From Halobacteriovorax sp. JY17 (GTDB lineage: Bacteria > Bdellovibrionota > Bacteriovoracia > Bacteriovoracales > Bacteriovoracaceae), in NCBI RefSeq assembly GCF_002753895.1, contig NZ_NJER01000001.1, positions 558,001 to 622,000 on the forward strand: DNA of 64,000 bases, written 5' to 3'. Under the pieces are notes generated by a model. That model was not told the origin of the DNA, did no database searches, and was given only the letters and a program-made list of their open reading frames with translations. Of the stretch, positions 34,228 to 43,735 are shown one piece after another. The position numbers and the translations under genes are program-made. How positions within the stretch are numbered: the first letter of the stretch is position 1; every line of letters begins with the position of its first letter.

Positions 34228-35058
34228 ATGGATTTTAAGAACCTCATCTTTGATAACGTCTACTCAAATAAGATTTTTCTAAGCCTTACTATCTTCATCG
34301 TAGTTATGATTCTTAGAATGTTTGTGGCCAAAGGATTAAATAATGCCACTAATATGAAAATTGATAAGAGAAGACGCTGGTTCGTTAATCTAAATTCAAT
34401 GGTCTCTTTTCTCATTCTTATTTCCTTCTTTCTTATTTGGTCGAATGAAATTAAAACAATCGCTTTCTCTCTTGCAGCAATTCTAGTCGCAATAGTTATC
34501 GCCTCTAAAGAGTTCACTCTAAATTTCTTTGGGGGACTTTTTAAAATTACTCAAAATAGTTTTCATATCGGAGATCGTATTGAAATTAATGGTCTTCGAG
34601 GAGATGTTATTGACCGCACACTTTTTTCTACTAAAGTTCTAGAGATTGGCCCCGGTCATGAGACTCACCAGCTAACAGGAAGAAGTATTATTATTCCAAA
34701 TAGTGTCTTCCTCACAAATTGTCTTATTAATGAATCACACTTAAAGAACTACGTTCTTCATACTTTTAAAATTCCTGTTAAGGGAAGTATTGACTGGGAA
34801 GCGAGTGAGAAGCTTCTCGTTGAAATTTGCGAAAAACACTGTAGTGATTACTTTGAAAGGGCGCAAAAGCACTTTGATAGAATTCAGAAAACTTCTCATT
34901 TAGAAATACCTGTTTTAAAGCCTAGGGTTCATATAAATGTAATCTCCCCTGACCAATTAGATCTAATTGTCAGATTTACCGCTCCTGCGGGTCTAAAGGG
35001 GCGAATTGAGCAACGTATATTGAAAGATTATTTACGAGAATATAAGAATATTAAATAA
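34228..35058 (+). CDS. MscS-family mechanosensitive channel
   Basis: 276 residues. Three hydrophobic helices are seen; the last (FSLAAILVAIVIASKEFTLNFFGGLF) is the pore-lining TM3 type. The beta domain FHIGDRIEINGLRGDVIDRTLFSTKVLEIG follows, typical of MscS. The C-terminal alpha/beta domain is short. Such channels release solutes on hypo-osmotic shock in the inner membrane. It is divergent from lexA with only 60 bp between the start codons, so both promoters lie on the same short stretch. Its own promoter is not clear. Confidence 0.9.
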   Translation: MDFKNLIFDNVYSNKIFLSLTIFIVVMILRMFVAKGLNNATNMKIDKRRRWFVNLNSMVSFLILISFFLIWSNEIKTIAFSLAAILVAIVIASKEFTLNFFGGLFKITQNSFHIGDRIEINGLRGDVIDRTLFSTKVLEIGPGHETHQLTGRSIIIPNSVFLTNCLINESHLKNYVLHTFKIPVKGSIDWEASEKLLVEICEKHCSDYFERAQKHFDRIQKTSHLEIPVLKPRVHINVISPDQLDLIVRFTAPAGLKGRIEQRILKDYLREYKNIK

Positions 35059-35196
35059 AATATCAGTTAGTTAAGCACTTATCGATAAGCATAGCTAATA
35101 ATGTATATTAGCTGTAAGTATTTATTAGATTGACTTAATCTCTTTCTCTTTGGTAGAAATACCTATCAAATTTTTACTCTATGAGAGGAGAGACTC

Positions 35197-35934
35197 GTGA
35201 AAAAATTTCTAGCAGCAACACTACTAACGATTTTTACTTTTTCAGCATCAGCTGGAATGAGATCACTTCCATTTACGCAAACAGACTTAGAATTTGTAGA
35301 CGATTCAAAAACTTATGACGTGGACTATCACACTATTTCAGAGGTAACTGTTGAAGAAGTAGAGATAGGAGACGAGTTCGTATGGGCTCCTCAATATAAA
35401 GGTTTTGAAAAGAACCTAGGTGAAGTGATCATGGTTGTGGATAAATTGATCGCACTTGGAAAAAAGATTTGGGTAATTGTTGAAGCAGGTAAACCTGTTG
35501 TAACTGTTAACATGGGAGCACCAATAAGTGTTCTTCCTAAAACTGATAATGGTCAACTTGCAGCTTTCTATAATATGGACTCTTGGAGTATGCCAATGGC
35601 CAGAACTTATAAAGTAAGTTTTAAAAATGGTTTTGGTTCAAGTGTTATTGGATTTGACTATACTGTTAATTTCCAATGGGGCGGAAAGTATGAAGACAAG
35701 GGGGCTTACCTTACAGGATTAAATGTTCAGGCGAGTAATGTGAGTGTTAGCTGGGGATTTAACTTCGATGCCAATTCGGAGCTCGTTTCAATAGTTAATC
35801 ACGGATCAAAAGATAGTCCAGTTGCAGGTGCTAGTGTGAGAGTTAATTACACAGCGAAGAGTGTTCTTAGAGAAATCAAAACTTCTGAGACATTCCATGT
35901 GACAGGAAATGGCTTAATTCAAAAGCTTTACTAG
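35197..35934 (+). CDS. Secreted protein of unknown function
   Basis: 245 residues with a signal peptide (MKKFLAATLLTIFTFSASA) and AGAGGAGAG before the start. The mature protein is beta-rich with an early acidic region (DDSKTYDVDYHTISEVTVEEVEIGDE) and many short alternating strands. There are no Cys residues and no membrane anchor. No family is recognised. A strong terminator follows. Confidence 0.75.
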   Translation: MKKFLAATLLTIFTFSASAGMRSLPFTQTDLEFVDDSKTYDVDYHTISEVTVEEVEIGDEFVWAPQYKGFEKNLGEVIMVVDKLIALGKKIWVIVEAGKPVVTVNMGAPISVLPKTDNGQLAAFYNMDSWSMPMARTYKVSFKNGFGSSVIGFDYTVNFQWGGKYEDKGAYLTGLNVQASNVSVSWGFNFDANSELVSIVNHGSKDSPVAGASVRVNYTAKSVLREIKTSETFHVTGNGLIQKLY

Positions 35935-35945
35935 TAAATATCTAA

Positions 35946-35982
35946 AGCGAGAAAGATCTTCTTTCTCGCTCTTCTTCTTTTT
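35946..35982 (+). terminator. Intrinsic terminator after 35934
   Basis: AGCGAGAAAGA-TCT-TCTTTCTCGCT, an 11-bp stem, followed by a T-rich tract. Confidence 0.85.
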
Positions 35983-35993
35983 CATCTAAAAAA

Positions 35994-36929
35994 TTAAAGA
36001 CCAAATTCTTGAAAGAAGTTAAGAATCATTTTCGTGGAGTCTGGACCAGCGCTTTGATTATAGGGAAGAGTTTGATCTCCGCCTGACCACTCATGCTTTA
36101 AATTTTCTATAAGCAGTTCTTTGACGATTGTTTTCTGATTTCTGTCGTGCCAAGTCTTTACTTGGTAATGGTAACCGTCAGCTCTTTCAATTGCGCTTTC
36201 TTCTAAAGAGAGCTCTTGGTAAGAGAAAGAATTGTAAGTTGTGTATTGAGTGGATAGGTCTTTGGCGTGCACTGGTGCAACAACCTCATCTTCACTTCCT
36301 TGAATTATAAGGGCGGGAACCTTTGTCTTTGCGTACTTTCCACAAAGAAGTCCTTTCTGAGCCGCGAGATATGGACTTATGAACATTCCTCTCTCTAAAA
36401 CAGCTTGGGCCATGAGAGGGTTCACTGTTGCCGCGTAGGGGATTCCTGAGTGAGAGGCCACCGCTTTGAAGAGTTTAGGGTAGCAGTTCATCAAAATATT
36501 TGACATGGCCGCGCCGGAACTCATCCCAAGTAAGTAGAGCTTTGATTCATCTAGAGCGTACTTACTCTTCGCGTGGTGAATGGACTCTACAATAATGGAA
36601 GGCTCTCCGAGTCTTCTTTGGTTAATATCTAAGAACCAATTCCAACAATTATAAGGATTGGTGGCCGGGTCTTGTTCTGGAAGTAGGAGATTAAATCTAA
36701 ACTTCTTGGCCGCTTCGTAAAGTCTGGCCCCTCTCGCAAAAGTATCACCAGTTTGCTTGCAACCATGAATTGCTACAACCGTCGGCGAGTTTGGTTGAAT
36801 GCCTTCTGGTCTAAAGAGTTTATATTCTCTTAGACCGTAGGGAGTAAGAATTTTATGAGTTGTTAATTGGGCCAAAGAATTTGACCCAATAAGTGTAAGT
36901 ACAGATACTAGAAATGACTTATTTAGCAT
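35994..36929 (-). CDS. Secreted PHB depolymerase-type esterase
   Basis: 311 residues with a signal peptide (~20 residues). It has the oxyanion motif VVAIHGCKQTGD, the lipase box GMSSG with Ser137, QGSEDEVVAP carrying the acid, and LKHEWSGGD with the His. LLPEQDPATNPYNCWNWF is characteristic of short-chain polyhydroxyalkanoate depolymerases. It likely cleaves PHB or related esters outside the cytoplasm. It begins 3 nt after the stop of the upstream barrel gene, suggesting coupled translation and a possible porin-plus-hydrolase unit. Confidence 0.85.
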   Translation of the reverse strand: MLNKSFLVSVLTLIGSNSLAQLTTHKILTPYGLREYKLFRPEGIQPNSPTVVAIHGCKQTGDTFARGARLYEAAKKFRFNLLLPEQDPATNPYNCWNWFLDINQRRLGEPSIIVESIHHAKSKYALDESKLYLLGMSSGAAMSNILMNCYPKLFKAVASHSGIPYAATVNPLMAQAVLERGMFISPYLAAQKGLLCGKYAKTKVPALIIQGSEDEVVAPVHAKDLSTQYTTYNSFSYQELSLEESAIERADGYHYQVKTWHDRNQKTIVKELLIENLKHEWSGGDQTLPYNQSAGPDSTKMILNFFQEFGL

Positions 36930-36932
36930 GAT

Positions 36933-38099
36933 TTAGAACCAGAAATTTACGCCAGAACCTAGGGCCCAAGCATCAGTGAAACCTGCATAACCATGGGCGT
37001 AGCTTAGATGAGGAAGAGCTTTCCACTCATACTTTCTTTCGTAGAGAGCGCCTACTTTAAAGTTTACTCTCTTCGCCATTTTCCAAATAACACCAAAGTC
37101 GATTTTGTAGTTATTTGTATGGGCACTCTGACCTCTGTTAAATACTTGTTGTCCAACATTGTTTGGAATATTATTCTTGTTGAATTCTTGAGAGTTTACG
37201 AGAGCAAATTCAGTGTTTAATTGAAGCGTTGTGATTTCTGTGAGTGAATAAAGCATTTGTAATTGTCCCAATTGCTCATATTGATGCTCTACCGCGTATC
37301 TATCATTTGGGTGATTGCTCACGTAGGCAAAAGTATATTCAAAAACAAATTCCCAGTCACCAGTCTTATATTTTCCTGAAAAGTCAGCGGCCCAGTTTAA
37401 GTTGTAATCAATATCTCTATCTCTTACTAGAGCTCCAAGAGCGAATTCAGCTCCTCTCTTAGGGTAGAAGTAGAATTTATTTGAAACACCAACGTCTCTT
37501 CTTGTATCAATTTCTTTTTCAGTTTCATAAACAATTTCACCTTGTCCTTCATTTGGATTACTTCTAGTTGTTTCGTATCCAACTGGGTTTCTATCGTCTC
37601 TTGAAACTTTTGGCTGTCTTGCATCAGCAAAGATATTTAACGTATTTCTAAAACCTCTTCTGTAACCACCGTAGCTTACTTCACCAACAATCTTTCTATC
37701 TTGATCTCTAAAACTGTGCTTTGTTCCTAGAAGTGAGCCACCATCAATATAGTGTGATTCTAAAACTCCAAAGGCCATTTGATGAATTCTAACTTTTCCC
37801 TTACCCATTCCAAAGCTCCAATTTCTTACTGGACGCCAAGTAAGCATTGCTTCTTCATAGAGATTATTTGGTTCATCTAGTTGACCATCGAGGTCTAACT
37901 TTATCTTTGCCCCGAAGTCTTCGTGATTGAAATAGAATTTTAAATCGATTGTCCCGATTCCCATTTTCATCGTAGGGTCTCTATTTTCTACTTTCTCATA
38001 AGAGAGAGTATTTAGTGCGATGAAACCTTTCACTTCAGTGTCTAAGGCAAAAGTGGTTGAAGTTAGGGCAAGTAATAGGAAAATGAGTTGAAATTTCAC
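36933..38099 (-). CDS. Outer-membrane beta-barrel protein (porin-like)
   Basis: 388 residues, GTG start with GGAG 5 nt upstream and a signal peptide (MKFQLIFLLLALTSTTFA). The mature sequence is a chain of amphipathic strands (IGTIDLKFYFNHEDFGAKIKLDLDG, WSFGMGKGKVRIHQ) and ends GSGVNFWF with terminal Phe, the barrel insertion signal. It may be a porin for an organic ligand. The esterase gene follows directly. No family is recognised with confidence. Confidence 0.75.
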   Translation of the reverse strand: MKFQLIFLLLALTSTTFALDTEVKGFIALNTLSYEKVENRDPTMKMGIGTIDLKFYFNHEDFGAKIKLDLDGQLDEPNNLYEEAMLTWRPVRNWSFGMGKGKVRIHQMAFGVLESHYIDGGSLLGTKHSFRDQDRKIVGEVSYGGYRRGFRNTLNIFADARQPKVSRDDRNPVGYETTRSNPNEGQGEIVYETEKEIDTRRDVGVSNKFYFYPKRGAEFALGALVRDRDIDYNLNWAADFSGKYKTGDWEFVFEYTFAYVSNHPNDRYAVEHQYEQLGQLQMLYSLTEITTLQLNTEFALVNSQEFNKNNIPNNVGQQVFNRGQSAHTNNYKIDFGVIWKMAKRVNFKVGALYERKYEWKALPHLSYAHGYAGFTDAWALGSGVNFWF

Positions 38100-38223
38100 A
38101 AGGGCTCCAGCTATAAATTAATACTGAGCTCTTGATTAACATACTAAAAATCTAAGTTAAAGTGAGAATATCATTAGGAAAAACTTAACGCGTGGCAAAG
38201 GGGAATATTACATAATGTAGAGA

Positions 38224-38376
38224 CTAGATGTCTCTACATTTTTCAATTGAGTCAAAGTAAGTATGCTCACTTGTGTATAAGTTATCAGAGCATTTGTCAT
38301 TGGCAATCTCTCTATTTGTAGTCGAGCTACAAGCAGTGATAGTAAGTGCAAAGGCAATTAGTAATAATTTCTTCAT
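38224..38376 (-). CDS. 50-residue lipoprotein
   Basis: Encodes MKKLLLIAFALTITACSSTT and 30 further residues with two Cys (DKCSDNLYTSEHTYF, then EKCRDI). The leader ends in a perfect lipobox (ITAC, lipidated Cys16), and GGAG lies 6 nt before the ATG. It is too short for many gene finders. Mature length is only 35 residues. Function unknown. Confidence 0.75.
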   Translation of the reverse strand: MKKLLLIAFALTITACSSTTNREIANDKCSDNLYTSEHTYFDSIEKCRDI

Positions 38377-38620
38377 AGCAATCTCCAGTTAAATAGCTCT
38401 TCGTCACATTGGATGAATAAGCTAAGGTAAAAACTCATAACATGATAGATTTCAGATACTTAAGGTAAGGTGATGACTATCAGGTTACTGCTTGCCCGAT
38501 TCTGCATCCCTTAGATGCCCTTCTATTATACACAAAATTAAAATTAATCTCTAGTAGAGAAGATTTTGTCCAGCCGATAGTACTTATTGTTCTTATTGAA
38601 GTTTGAAGAGTGAGAGACGG
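38377..38620. other. Intergenic stretch between two small lipoprotein genes
   Basis: No open frame with a ribosome site or tRNA-like fold was seen here. It should hold the promoter of the 50-residue lipoprotein gene, but no convincing -10/-35 pair stands out. A GC-richer patch occurs at 38490-38520. Confidence 0.4.
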
Positions 38621-38651
38621 AAAAAGTAGGCCACAAATAGTTTATGTGGCC
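38621..38651 (-). terminator. Terminator after the metal-binding-type lipoprotein gene
   Basis: Minus strand: GGCCACA-(9 nt)-TGTGGCC followed by TACTTTTT. Confidence 0.8.
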
Positions 38652-38660
38652 CTTTTCTCA

Positions 38661-38906
38661 TTACATATTAGTTTGCTTTGCTCTATGGATTTTACAAGAG
38701 TTTAAATCGCATTCTGCTGCAGATAACTTCTTGTGATCACCTTTCTTATGCTTGTGACCTTTCTTCATTTTGCAAGAGGCCTTGTCACATTTCTTCTTAT
38801 CCATTTTGCATTGCTTAGCATCTTTTGCACAACACGCTTTGTCCTTAGTTGTGTGAGCACAAGAAACAAAGAATAGAGCGATAGCGATCATTAGAATTTT
38901 CTTCAT
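38661..38906 (-). CDS. Cys/His/Lys-rich small lipoprotein
   Basis: 81 residues. The lipobox VSCA gives lipidated Cys16. The mature part has eight further Cys, mostly in CC and CxxxxKxC-like settings, and a GHKHKKGDHKK His-Lys block. This composition suggests metal binding or redox buffering in the envelope, but no family is recognised. AAGGAG precedes the ATG and a terminator follows the stop, so it is a single-gene unit. Confidence 0.8.
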   Translation of the reverse strand: MKKILMIAIALFFVSCAHTTKDKACCAKDAKQCKMDKKKCDKASCKMKKGHKHKKGDHKKLSAAECDLNSCKIHRAKQTNM

Positions 38907-38958
38907 GAATTTCTCCTTAAATTACGTTTAGGAGTATTTTAGCAAATTTCTGTGAAAA

Positions 38959-39792
38959 TTAAAGAGGTGAAACTTTTAGGCTCTCTAAATAAAAGAACTT
39001 TAGCGTATCAAGTCCAGCGACTTGATCGCCTTCTCTTGCAATCATATTTAAAATCTTTAGATTATTTGGAGGCTCAAAAGCACTAGAGATAATGACTTCT
39101 TGGTTTTCGAGGGCCAATTCTTTCAAAGTGTCTCGAAGTGAGATATTCCAAGTAGGTTTTGCAACGAGATAATTCGCGAAATCAAGCTCTCTTCTTAGAG
39201 AAATATTCTCATCAAGGGCGAGTTTAAGCTCATTTCTTCTATCTAGAGTTTCCCAATCTCTCACATTGGTGAGAGGTTCTTCGATATATTGAATTCTTGT
39301 GAGGTCTAGCTTTTCTAAATACCTATTAAGATCTTTTACAGTAAAGGCCATATTGCCATCTAATCTCACCGAAATACTTTCAGAGAGATTACTTAGTAAT
39401 TCTTTTAACCATAGAGACTCGAGGGAGAGATCATCTCTGCCGATCTTTATTTTGTAAATACTATCTTCAACTAGACTTGATGAGATTTCTTTAGGAGACT
39501 TTGCAAGATCAATATAAAGTAGCTTATTTGATTCTGCTTGAACTTCCTCAACATCTGTAAAAATATCGAAGACTTCTCTTACAAAGAGAGCGCTTGGAGT
39601 TTTAAATTTCTTAGAAGTAAAATCTATAAATGATTCTGGAAGACTTTCTTGGTGTAGACCAGGTAGAGGGGCGAGATCAACAGAGAAATTTCCATTTGAG
39701 ACTTCAATCCACTCTCGTGTCTCTATCGTGATATCTCCAACCTTAATAGGATTTTTTAAATTACAACTACATTTTAAGTAGGAGTAGCTCAT
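38959..39792 (-). CDS. menC: o-Succinylbenzoate synthase
   Basis: 277 residues of the enolase superfamily. Metal ligands are visible as Asp in RLDGNMAF, Glu in IEEPL and Asp in ALDENI. A catalytic Lys is likely in IYKIKIGR, where the KxK motif reads KIK, and the second Lys in VAKPTWN. MenC dehydrates SHCHC to o-succinylbenzoate. It is the last gene of the menG-F-D-A-C operon, overlapping menA by 4 nt. The protein is somewhat shorter than the usual ~320 residues. Confidence 0.88.
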   Translation of the reverse strand: MSYSYLKCSCNLKNPIKVGDITIETREWIEVSNGNFSVDLAPLPGLHQESLPESFIDFTSKKFKTPSALFVREVFDIFTDVEEVQAESNKLLYIDLAKSPKEISSSLVEDSIYKIKIGRDDLSLESLWLKELLSNLSESISVRLDGNMAFTVKDLNRYLEKLDLTRIQYIEEPLTNVRDWETLDRRNELKLALDENISLRRELDFANYLVAKPTWNISLRDTLKELALENQEVIISSAFEPPNNLKILNMIAREGDQVAGLDTLKFFYLESLKVSPL

Positions 39793-40667
39793 AGAAGAAG
39801 ACCAACACTAAAGATGAGTGAGTAGATAAAGAGATACTTTCCAGTATTACCTAGCGCCGTATTAAGATTCTTATCTATTGGCCCTCTCGCTACTTGTTTC
39901 CAAGTCTTATAGAAAGGATAGCAGGAGAGAGTCGCGAGTATGGCCCACTTTGTATCAAGAGTTAGGACTGCATAGTACGGAATAAAAGTAGAAGATAAGA
40001 CAAGTGATAGAGTGAAAGCTCTTGCAAACTTTGGCCCCACTAGCGTTGCAACTGTAATTTTCTTCGCTCGAGTATCACTCTTAATATCGCGCAGATTATT
40101 TACACTCATAATAGCGGCCGAGATTAATCCAGGCCCTAATCCTATGATAAGTATACTCAAGTTAAAATGCTGGTGTTGTAGAAAGTATGTTCCCCAAACG
40201 GCCACAGGCCCAAAGAAAATAAGAGCAAAAACTTCACCTAAAGCGTAATGGCTAAGAGGGAGCGGCCCTCCCGTATAGCAATAGGCGGTTAAGATACAGA
40301 AAAATCCCATGATAATAATAGTTGGACCACCAATAATCATTAAATAGATACTAATCAGTATGGCAAAGAGAAAGCAGGCGATGAAACCTCTCTTCACTTC
40401 TGCCGGTGGAATGAGACCTGATTGAGTCACTCTTGTTGGGCCTAGTCTATCGTCAGAGTCTGTCCCTCTAATGGCATCGTAGTAATCATTTACAAAATTT
40501 GTTCCTACTTGCATGGAGAGAGCGGCAAGTAGAGTGAGGACGAAAATAAGTATGGAAAAAGTTTGTGTTTCTCTATAGGCGAGGGCTGTTCCTAGAATTA
40601 CTGGACCACAGGCCGCCGTTAATGTCTTAGGTCTTGAAGCAAGTATCCAAGCGTTTAACTTGCTCAC
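39789..40667 (-). CDS. menA: 1,4-Dihydroxy-2-naphthoate polyprenyltransferase
   Basis: 292 residues of the UbiA membrane prenyltransferase family with about eight helices. The first Asp motif NFVNDYYDAIRGTDSDDR and the second NNLRDIKSDTRAKK are intact, as is the N-terminal RPKTLTAACGPV typical of MenA. It attaches the polyprenyl chain to DHNA in the inner membrane. GTG start overlaps the menD stop (GTGA), and its 3' end overlaps menC by 4 nt. Confidence 0.95.
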   Translation of the reverse strand: MSKLNAWILASRPKTLTAACGPVILGTALAYRETQTFSILIFVLTLLAALSMQVGTNFVNDYYDAIRGTDSDDRLGPTRVTQSGLIPPAEVKRGFIACFLFAILISIYLMIIGGPTIIIMGFFCILTAYCYTGGPLPLSHYALGEVFALIFFGPVAVWGTYFLQHQHFNLSILIIGLGPGLISAAIMSVNNLRDIKSDTRAKKITVATLVGPKFARAFTLSLVLSSTFIPYYAVLTLDTKWAILATLSCYPFYKTWKQVARGPIDKNLNTALGNTGKYLFIYSLIFSVGLLL

Positions 40668-42382
40668 AGTTTTACCGTCTTTAATTTATTGTAGAGTTCA
40701 ATATTTTGCTCATTATCAACAGTGACTTCTAAGATAATAGTTTCTCTATTCTTCTGCGCGTGATTGAATTCAAAATCAAATTCTTGAGTACTTGTAATTA
40801 ACTTATAATCAATATCAAATAACTTGGCTGCATTTTCAAATGTGAGCGAATGAGGCGTCGTAAGATAAGGGAGAAGCTCTTTGTCTTTTGCTATTGGCAG
40901 GAGAGTGAAAATTCCTCCTCCTGAGTTATTCACAACGACAATGCAAAGAGGTGCTTTTGATTCTTTGATATTTTGTAGAGAGTTTAAGTCATGTAAGAAG
41001 CTTACGTCTCCCACAATTAATGTTGTGAACTTATTGATTGCTTCTGCACAACCTAGAGCACTGGCCATAAGACCTTCAATTCCACTGACTCCACGATTTG
41101 TGAAGATATCAATTTCTTTCTTTGCTTCAAGAGATAAGTAATTATCAAAACTTCTAACTACAGTGCTATTGGCAATATAGAGGGCCTGATTATTTCCCAT
41201 GCTATCAATTATCTTTTTAGAAATGTAAGGATAACTTAGAGGGGCATCATCAATTAATTTACATTTCTTATCGCTAAAATCTTTCCAATTAATTTGAATA
41301 GGACTCTTAGACGGAGAAATGAGAGGGATCATCTCACTACAGAATTGGTCAACTTCAGAGATCATTCTATAGTCAGTATTTTGAGAAGGATCTTCTTTCT
41401 CCTCACTCCAATTGACAGTGATGAGATTTATATCTGAAAATTCTTCTAGGAATCTATAGTAGTGCTTACTTGTTGTTCGCCCACCTAAGTGAATTATTGT
41501 ACTTGGGCGCTCTTTACTCATTTGTTCGTAGACTTCACTATGATCAAAAGTAGGAATGATATTATCTTGTATTGAATAGCTATATTTAAGTGACGAAGAG
41601 ATATCTAAAAAGACTGGCCAGTTTAGCTTTGAAGCGAATTCTTTAATTACTTCTCTATCTAAAGTACACGGAAGAGAGCCTATGACGAGAAGACCTTTTG
41701 GATTCTTCTCGATAATGTCAGCGATAACTTCCTTCGCCTTAGGACTAATCCCTTGAGTAGGAGGAAAGTACTTTGTTTGAAATTTTCTTTTAAACCCTGC
41801 TTGAGATTTTTCAATATAGTTTGAACTCACTTGAGTTCTCGTCATATCGAGTGGCTCACGCAGTGGTATATTTAAATGAACCGGCCCTTTAATAGGGTAG
41901 CGCGATCTAAAAATGAGGTGATCAATCGTATTTCTTATGACCTGTGGACAAATTTCTTCCGTAGGAGCTCCAAGACAATTATCTGCTAGGATGTGATTTC
42001 CGTAGAAGTGAACTTGATTAATTGTTTGGTTAGCATCACTTGTAGCAAGTTCAATAGGTCTATCTGCTGATAGAACGATTAAAGGTGTGGCCGATTTCTT
42101 GGCTTCAATTATTGCAGGAGTATAATTGGCGAGGGCCGTTCCTGAGGTGCAAAGAAGAGCACTCGTTCTCCCTGTGGCCTTAGCATTCCCAAGAGCTCTA
42201 TAGGATTGTCCTCTCTCGTCAATTCCAAGATAGAGGTTAACTTCCTTTCTTTGTAGGAGTGATTGAACAAGAGGTGCGTTTCTCATGCCTGGAGAGATGT
42301 AGAAATCTATCACTCCAGACTTAACTAGCTCATCAATGATAATTGATGACCATATTGTAGAAAGGTTATTTTCTAAGAGCAT
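40664..42382 (-). CDS. menD: SEPHCHC synthase (MenD)
   Basis: 572 residues, a thiamine diphosphate enzyme. The N-terminal domain has DFYISPGMRNAPLVQ, GIDERGQSYRALGNAKATGR and CTSGTALANYTPA, all MenD-specific. The C-terminal ThDP site is GDVSFLHDLNSLQ followed by VNNSGGGIF. It adds 2-oxoglutarate to isochorismate. The SPGSR of most MenD proteins reads SPGMR here. AGG precedes the ATG, and the gene is 6 bp from menF. Confidence 0.96.
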   Translation of the reverse strand: MLLENNLSTIWSSIIIDELVKSGVIDFYISPGMRNAPLVQSLLQRKEVNLYLGIDERGQSYRALGNAKATGRTSALLCTSGTALANYTPAIIEAKKSATPLIVLSADRPIELATSDANQTINQVHFYGNHILADNCLGAPTEEICPQVIRNTIDHLIFRSRYPIKGPVHLNIPLREPLDMTRTQVSSNYIEKSQAGFKRKFQTKYFPPTQGISPKAKEVIADIIEKNPKGLLVIGSLPCTLDREVIKEFASKLNWPVFLDISSSLKYSYSIQDNIIPTFDHSEVYEQMSKERPSTIIHLGGRTTSKHYYRFLEEFSDINLITVNWSEEKEDPSQNTDYRMISEVDQFCSEMIPLISPSKSPIQINWKDFSDKKCKLIDDAPLSYPYISKKIIDSMGNNQALYIANSTVVRSFDNYLSLEAKKEIDIFTNRGVSGIEGLMASALGCAEAINKFTTLIVGDVSFLHDLNSLQNIKESKAPLCIVVVNNSGGGIFTLLPIAKDKELLPYLTTPHSLTFENAAKLFDIDYKLITSTQEFDFEFNHAQKNRETIILEVTVDNEQNIELYNKLKTVKL

Positions 42383-42388
42383 GTCTGC

Positions 42389-43735
42389 CTACAGTGTGAT
42401 CTCGAAGTTCTTCATTTTATTTTGAGTCTCAATCCACTCACTTTCAGCTTCGCTTCCAGTAACTAGACCACATCCTCCAAATAGATGTAACTTCGTATCT
42501 TCAGTCAGAGCACTTCTAATGGCCACGGCAAACTCGCACGAGTCTGCAGAGATGTAGCCCATCGGTCCTGCGTAGAGTCCTCTATCAAATGGCTCTGCTT
42601 CTTCAATACACTTCTTGGCCATCTCCCATGGACGTCCACCAACTGCTGGAGTTGGGTGAAAAGTATTTAGGAGAACAGCAAAGTTACTTCTCTCTGAAAG
42701 AGTAGCACTTATATGAGTATGAAGATGTTGAATAAATTTAAGCTTAAGAATAGACTCTTTATTTTCGATTCTTATATCTGCGCCCATGGCCGAAAGCTTT
42801 TCTTGGATTTCTCTAGTGACGATTCTGTGCTCATTTAATTCTTTAGCAGAGCTCATGAGTTCACTTTGAAATTTAACGTCGGCCTCAAAGTCATTTGATC
42901 TTGGACGAGTTCCGGCCAAGCAGTCTAGGGAAATCTCTCTTTGATTTAATTTAAATAGTTTTTCAGGAGTAAAACTCATGAAAACTTTCCCATCACCTGG
43001 ATCAAGGTACATGAGGTAGCTATCTGCCGCATTCTTCATATTTTTTTCGAAGATGGCCATAGGGTCAGCTAAGCGGTCAAATTCAACAATTTCTTTTCTG
43101 GCCAAGACAACTTTTTCAAGCGGAGTTGTCTCTAAGTTTCCAAGACAGTAGTCAATCATTTTAGACCACTGGTCTTTGCTTGGGTATGTGGAAACTTCTT
43201 GAGGTTTTGTCACAGTAAAGTCATGTCTAATGAAATTTAAGTAAGCTTCAAGTTCAAAGAGAGCATTTGATCTCTTATCTTCTGTTGAGATAGACTTCTT
43301 ATTAAAAACAACTTTTAGAACTGTTGATTCCCCAGTTGTTTCAAAGATAATTTTTGGAAGAGTGAAGTGACATTCGTCAAATCCGGCCCAGGCTTCATCT
43401 CTTTTTGAGTTAGAGTCAAATCTCTGAGCACCTAGGAAAGTTAAGTCGCTATCAGACTCAATTAAACCTAGAAGTTTATTGTAATCATATTTCTTTGTGT
43501 AAGTAATGTGCGAGCCGATTCCAAGAATCTCTTTACTACTATCTTTACTCTTGAAGTAGTTAAGTGGTCTGTGAATAACGTGACCCAGAAGATTTGAGAG
43601 TTTTGTTTTTTCAATTTTAAATTTATAAGTAACAAATCTCTTCTTGTCTTTTGCTAGCCCATCAAAGTCAACCTGTTTCCAGTGCTCTGAAAGTTGTCTT
43701 ATAACAGAATGTTTTAATTCGAGTAGATTAATCAT
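42389..43735 (-). CDS. menF: Isochorismate synthase
   Basis: 448 residues of the chorismate-utilising family. LDCLAGTRPRS, ELNEHRIVTREI, HLHTHISATL, FHPTPAVGGRPWEMA and DRGLYAGPMGYI are present; the last two carry the isochorismate synthase pattern. It isomerises chorismate as the committed step to menaquinone. The start codon directly abuts the menG stop codon, consistent with coupling in the five-gene operon. Confidence 0.94.
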   Translation of the reverse strand: MINLLELKHSVIRQLSEHWKQVDFDGLAKDKKRFVTYKFKIEKTKLSNLLGHVIHRPLNYFKSKDSSKEILGIGSHITYTKKYDYNKLLGLIESDSDLTFLGAQRFDSNSKRDEAWAGFDECHFTLPKIIFETTGESTVLKVVFNKKSISTEDKRSNALFELEAYLNFIRHDFTVTKPQEVSTYPSKDQWSKMIDYCLGNLETTPLEKVVLARKEIVEFDRLADPMAIFEKNMKNAADSYLMYLDPGDGKVFMSFTPEKLFKLNQREISLDCLAGTRPRSNDFEADVKFQSELMSSAKELNEHRIVTREIQEKLSAMGADIRIENKESILKLKFIQHLHTHISATLSERSNFAVLLNTFHPTPAVGGRPWEMAKKCIEEAEPFDRGLYAGPMGYISADSCEFAVAIRSALTEDTKLHLFGGCGLVTGSEAESEWIETQNKMKNFEITL

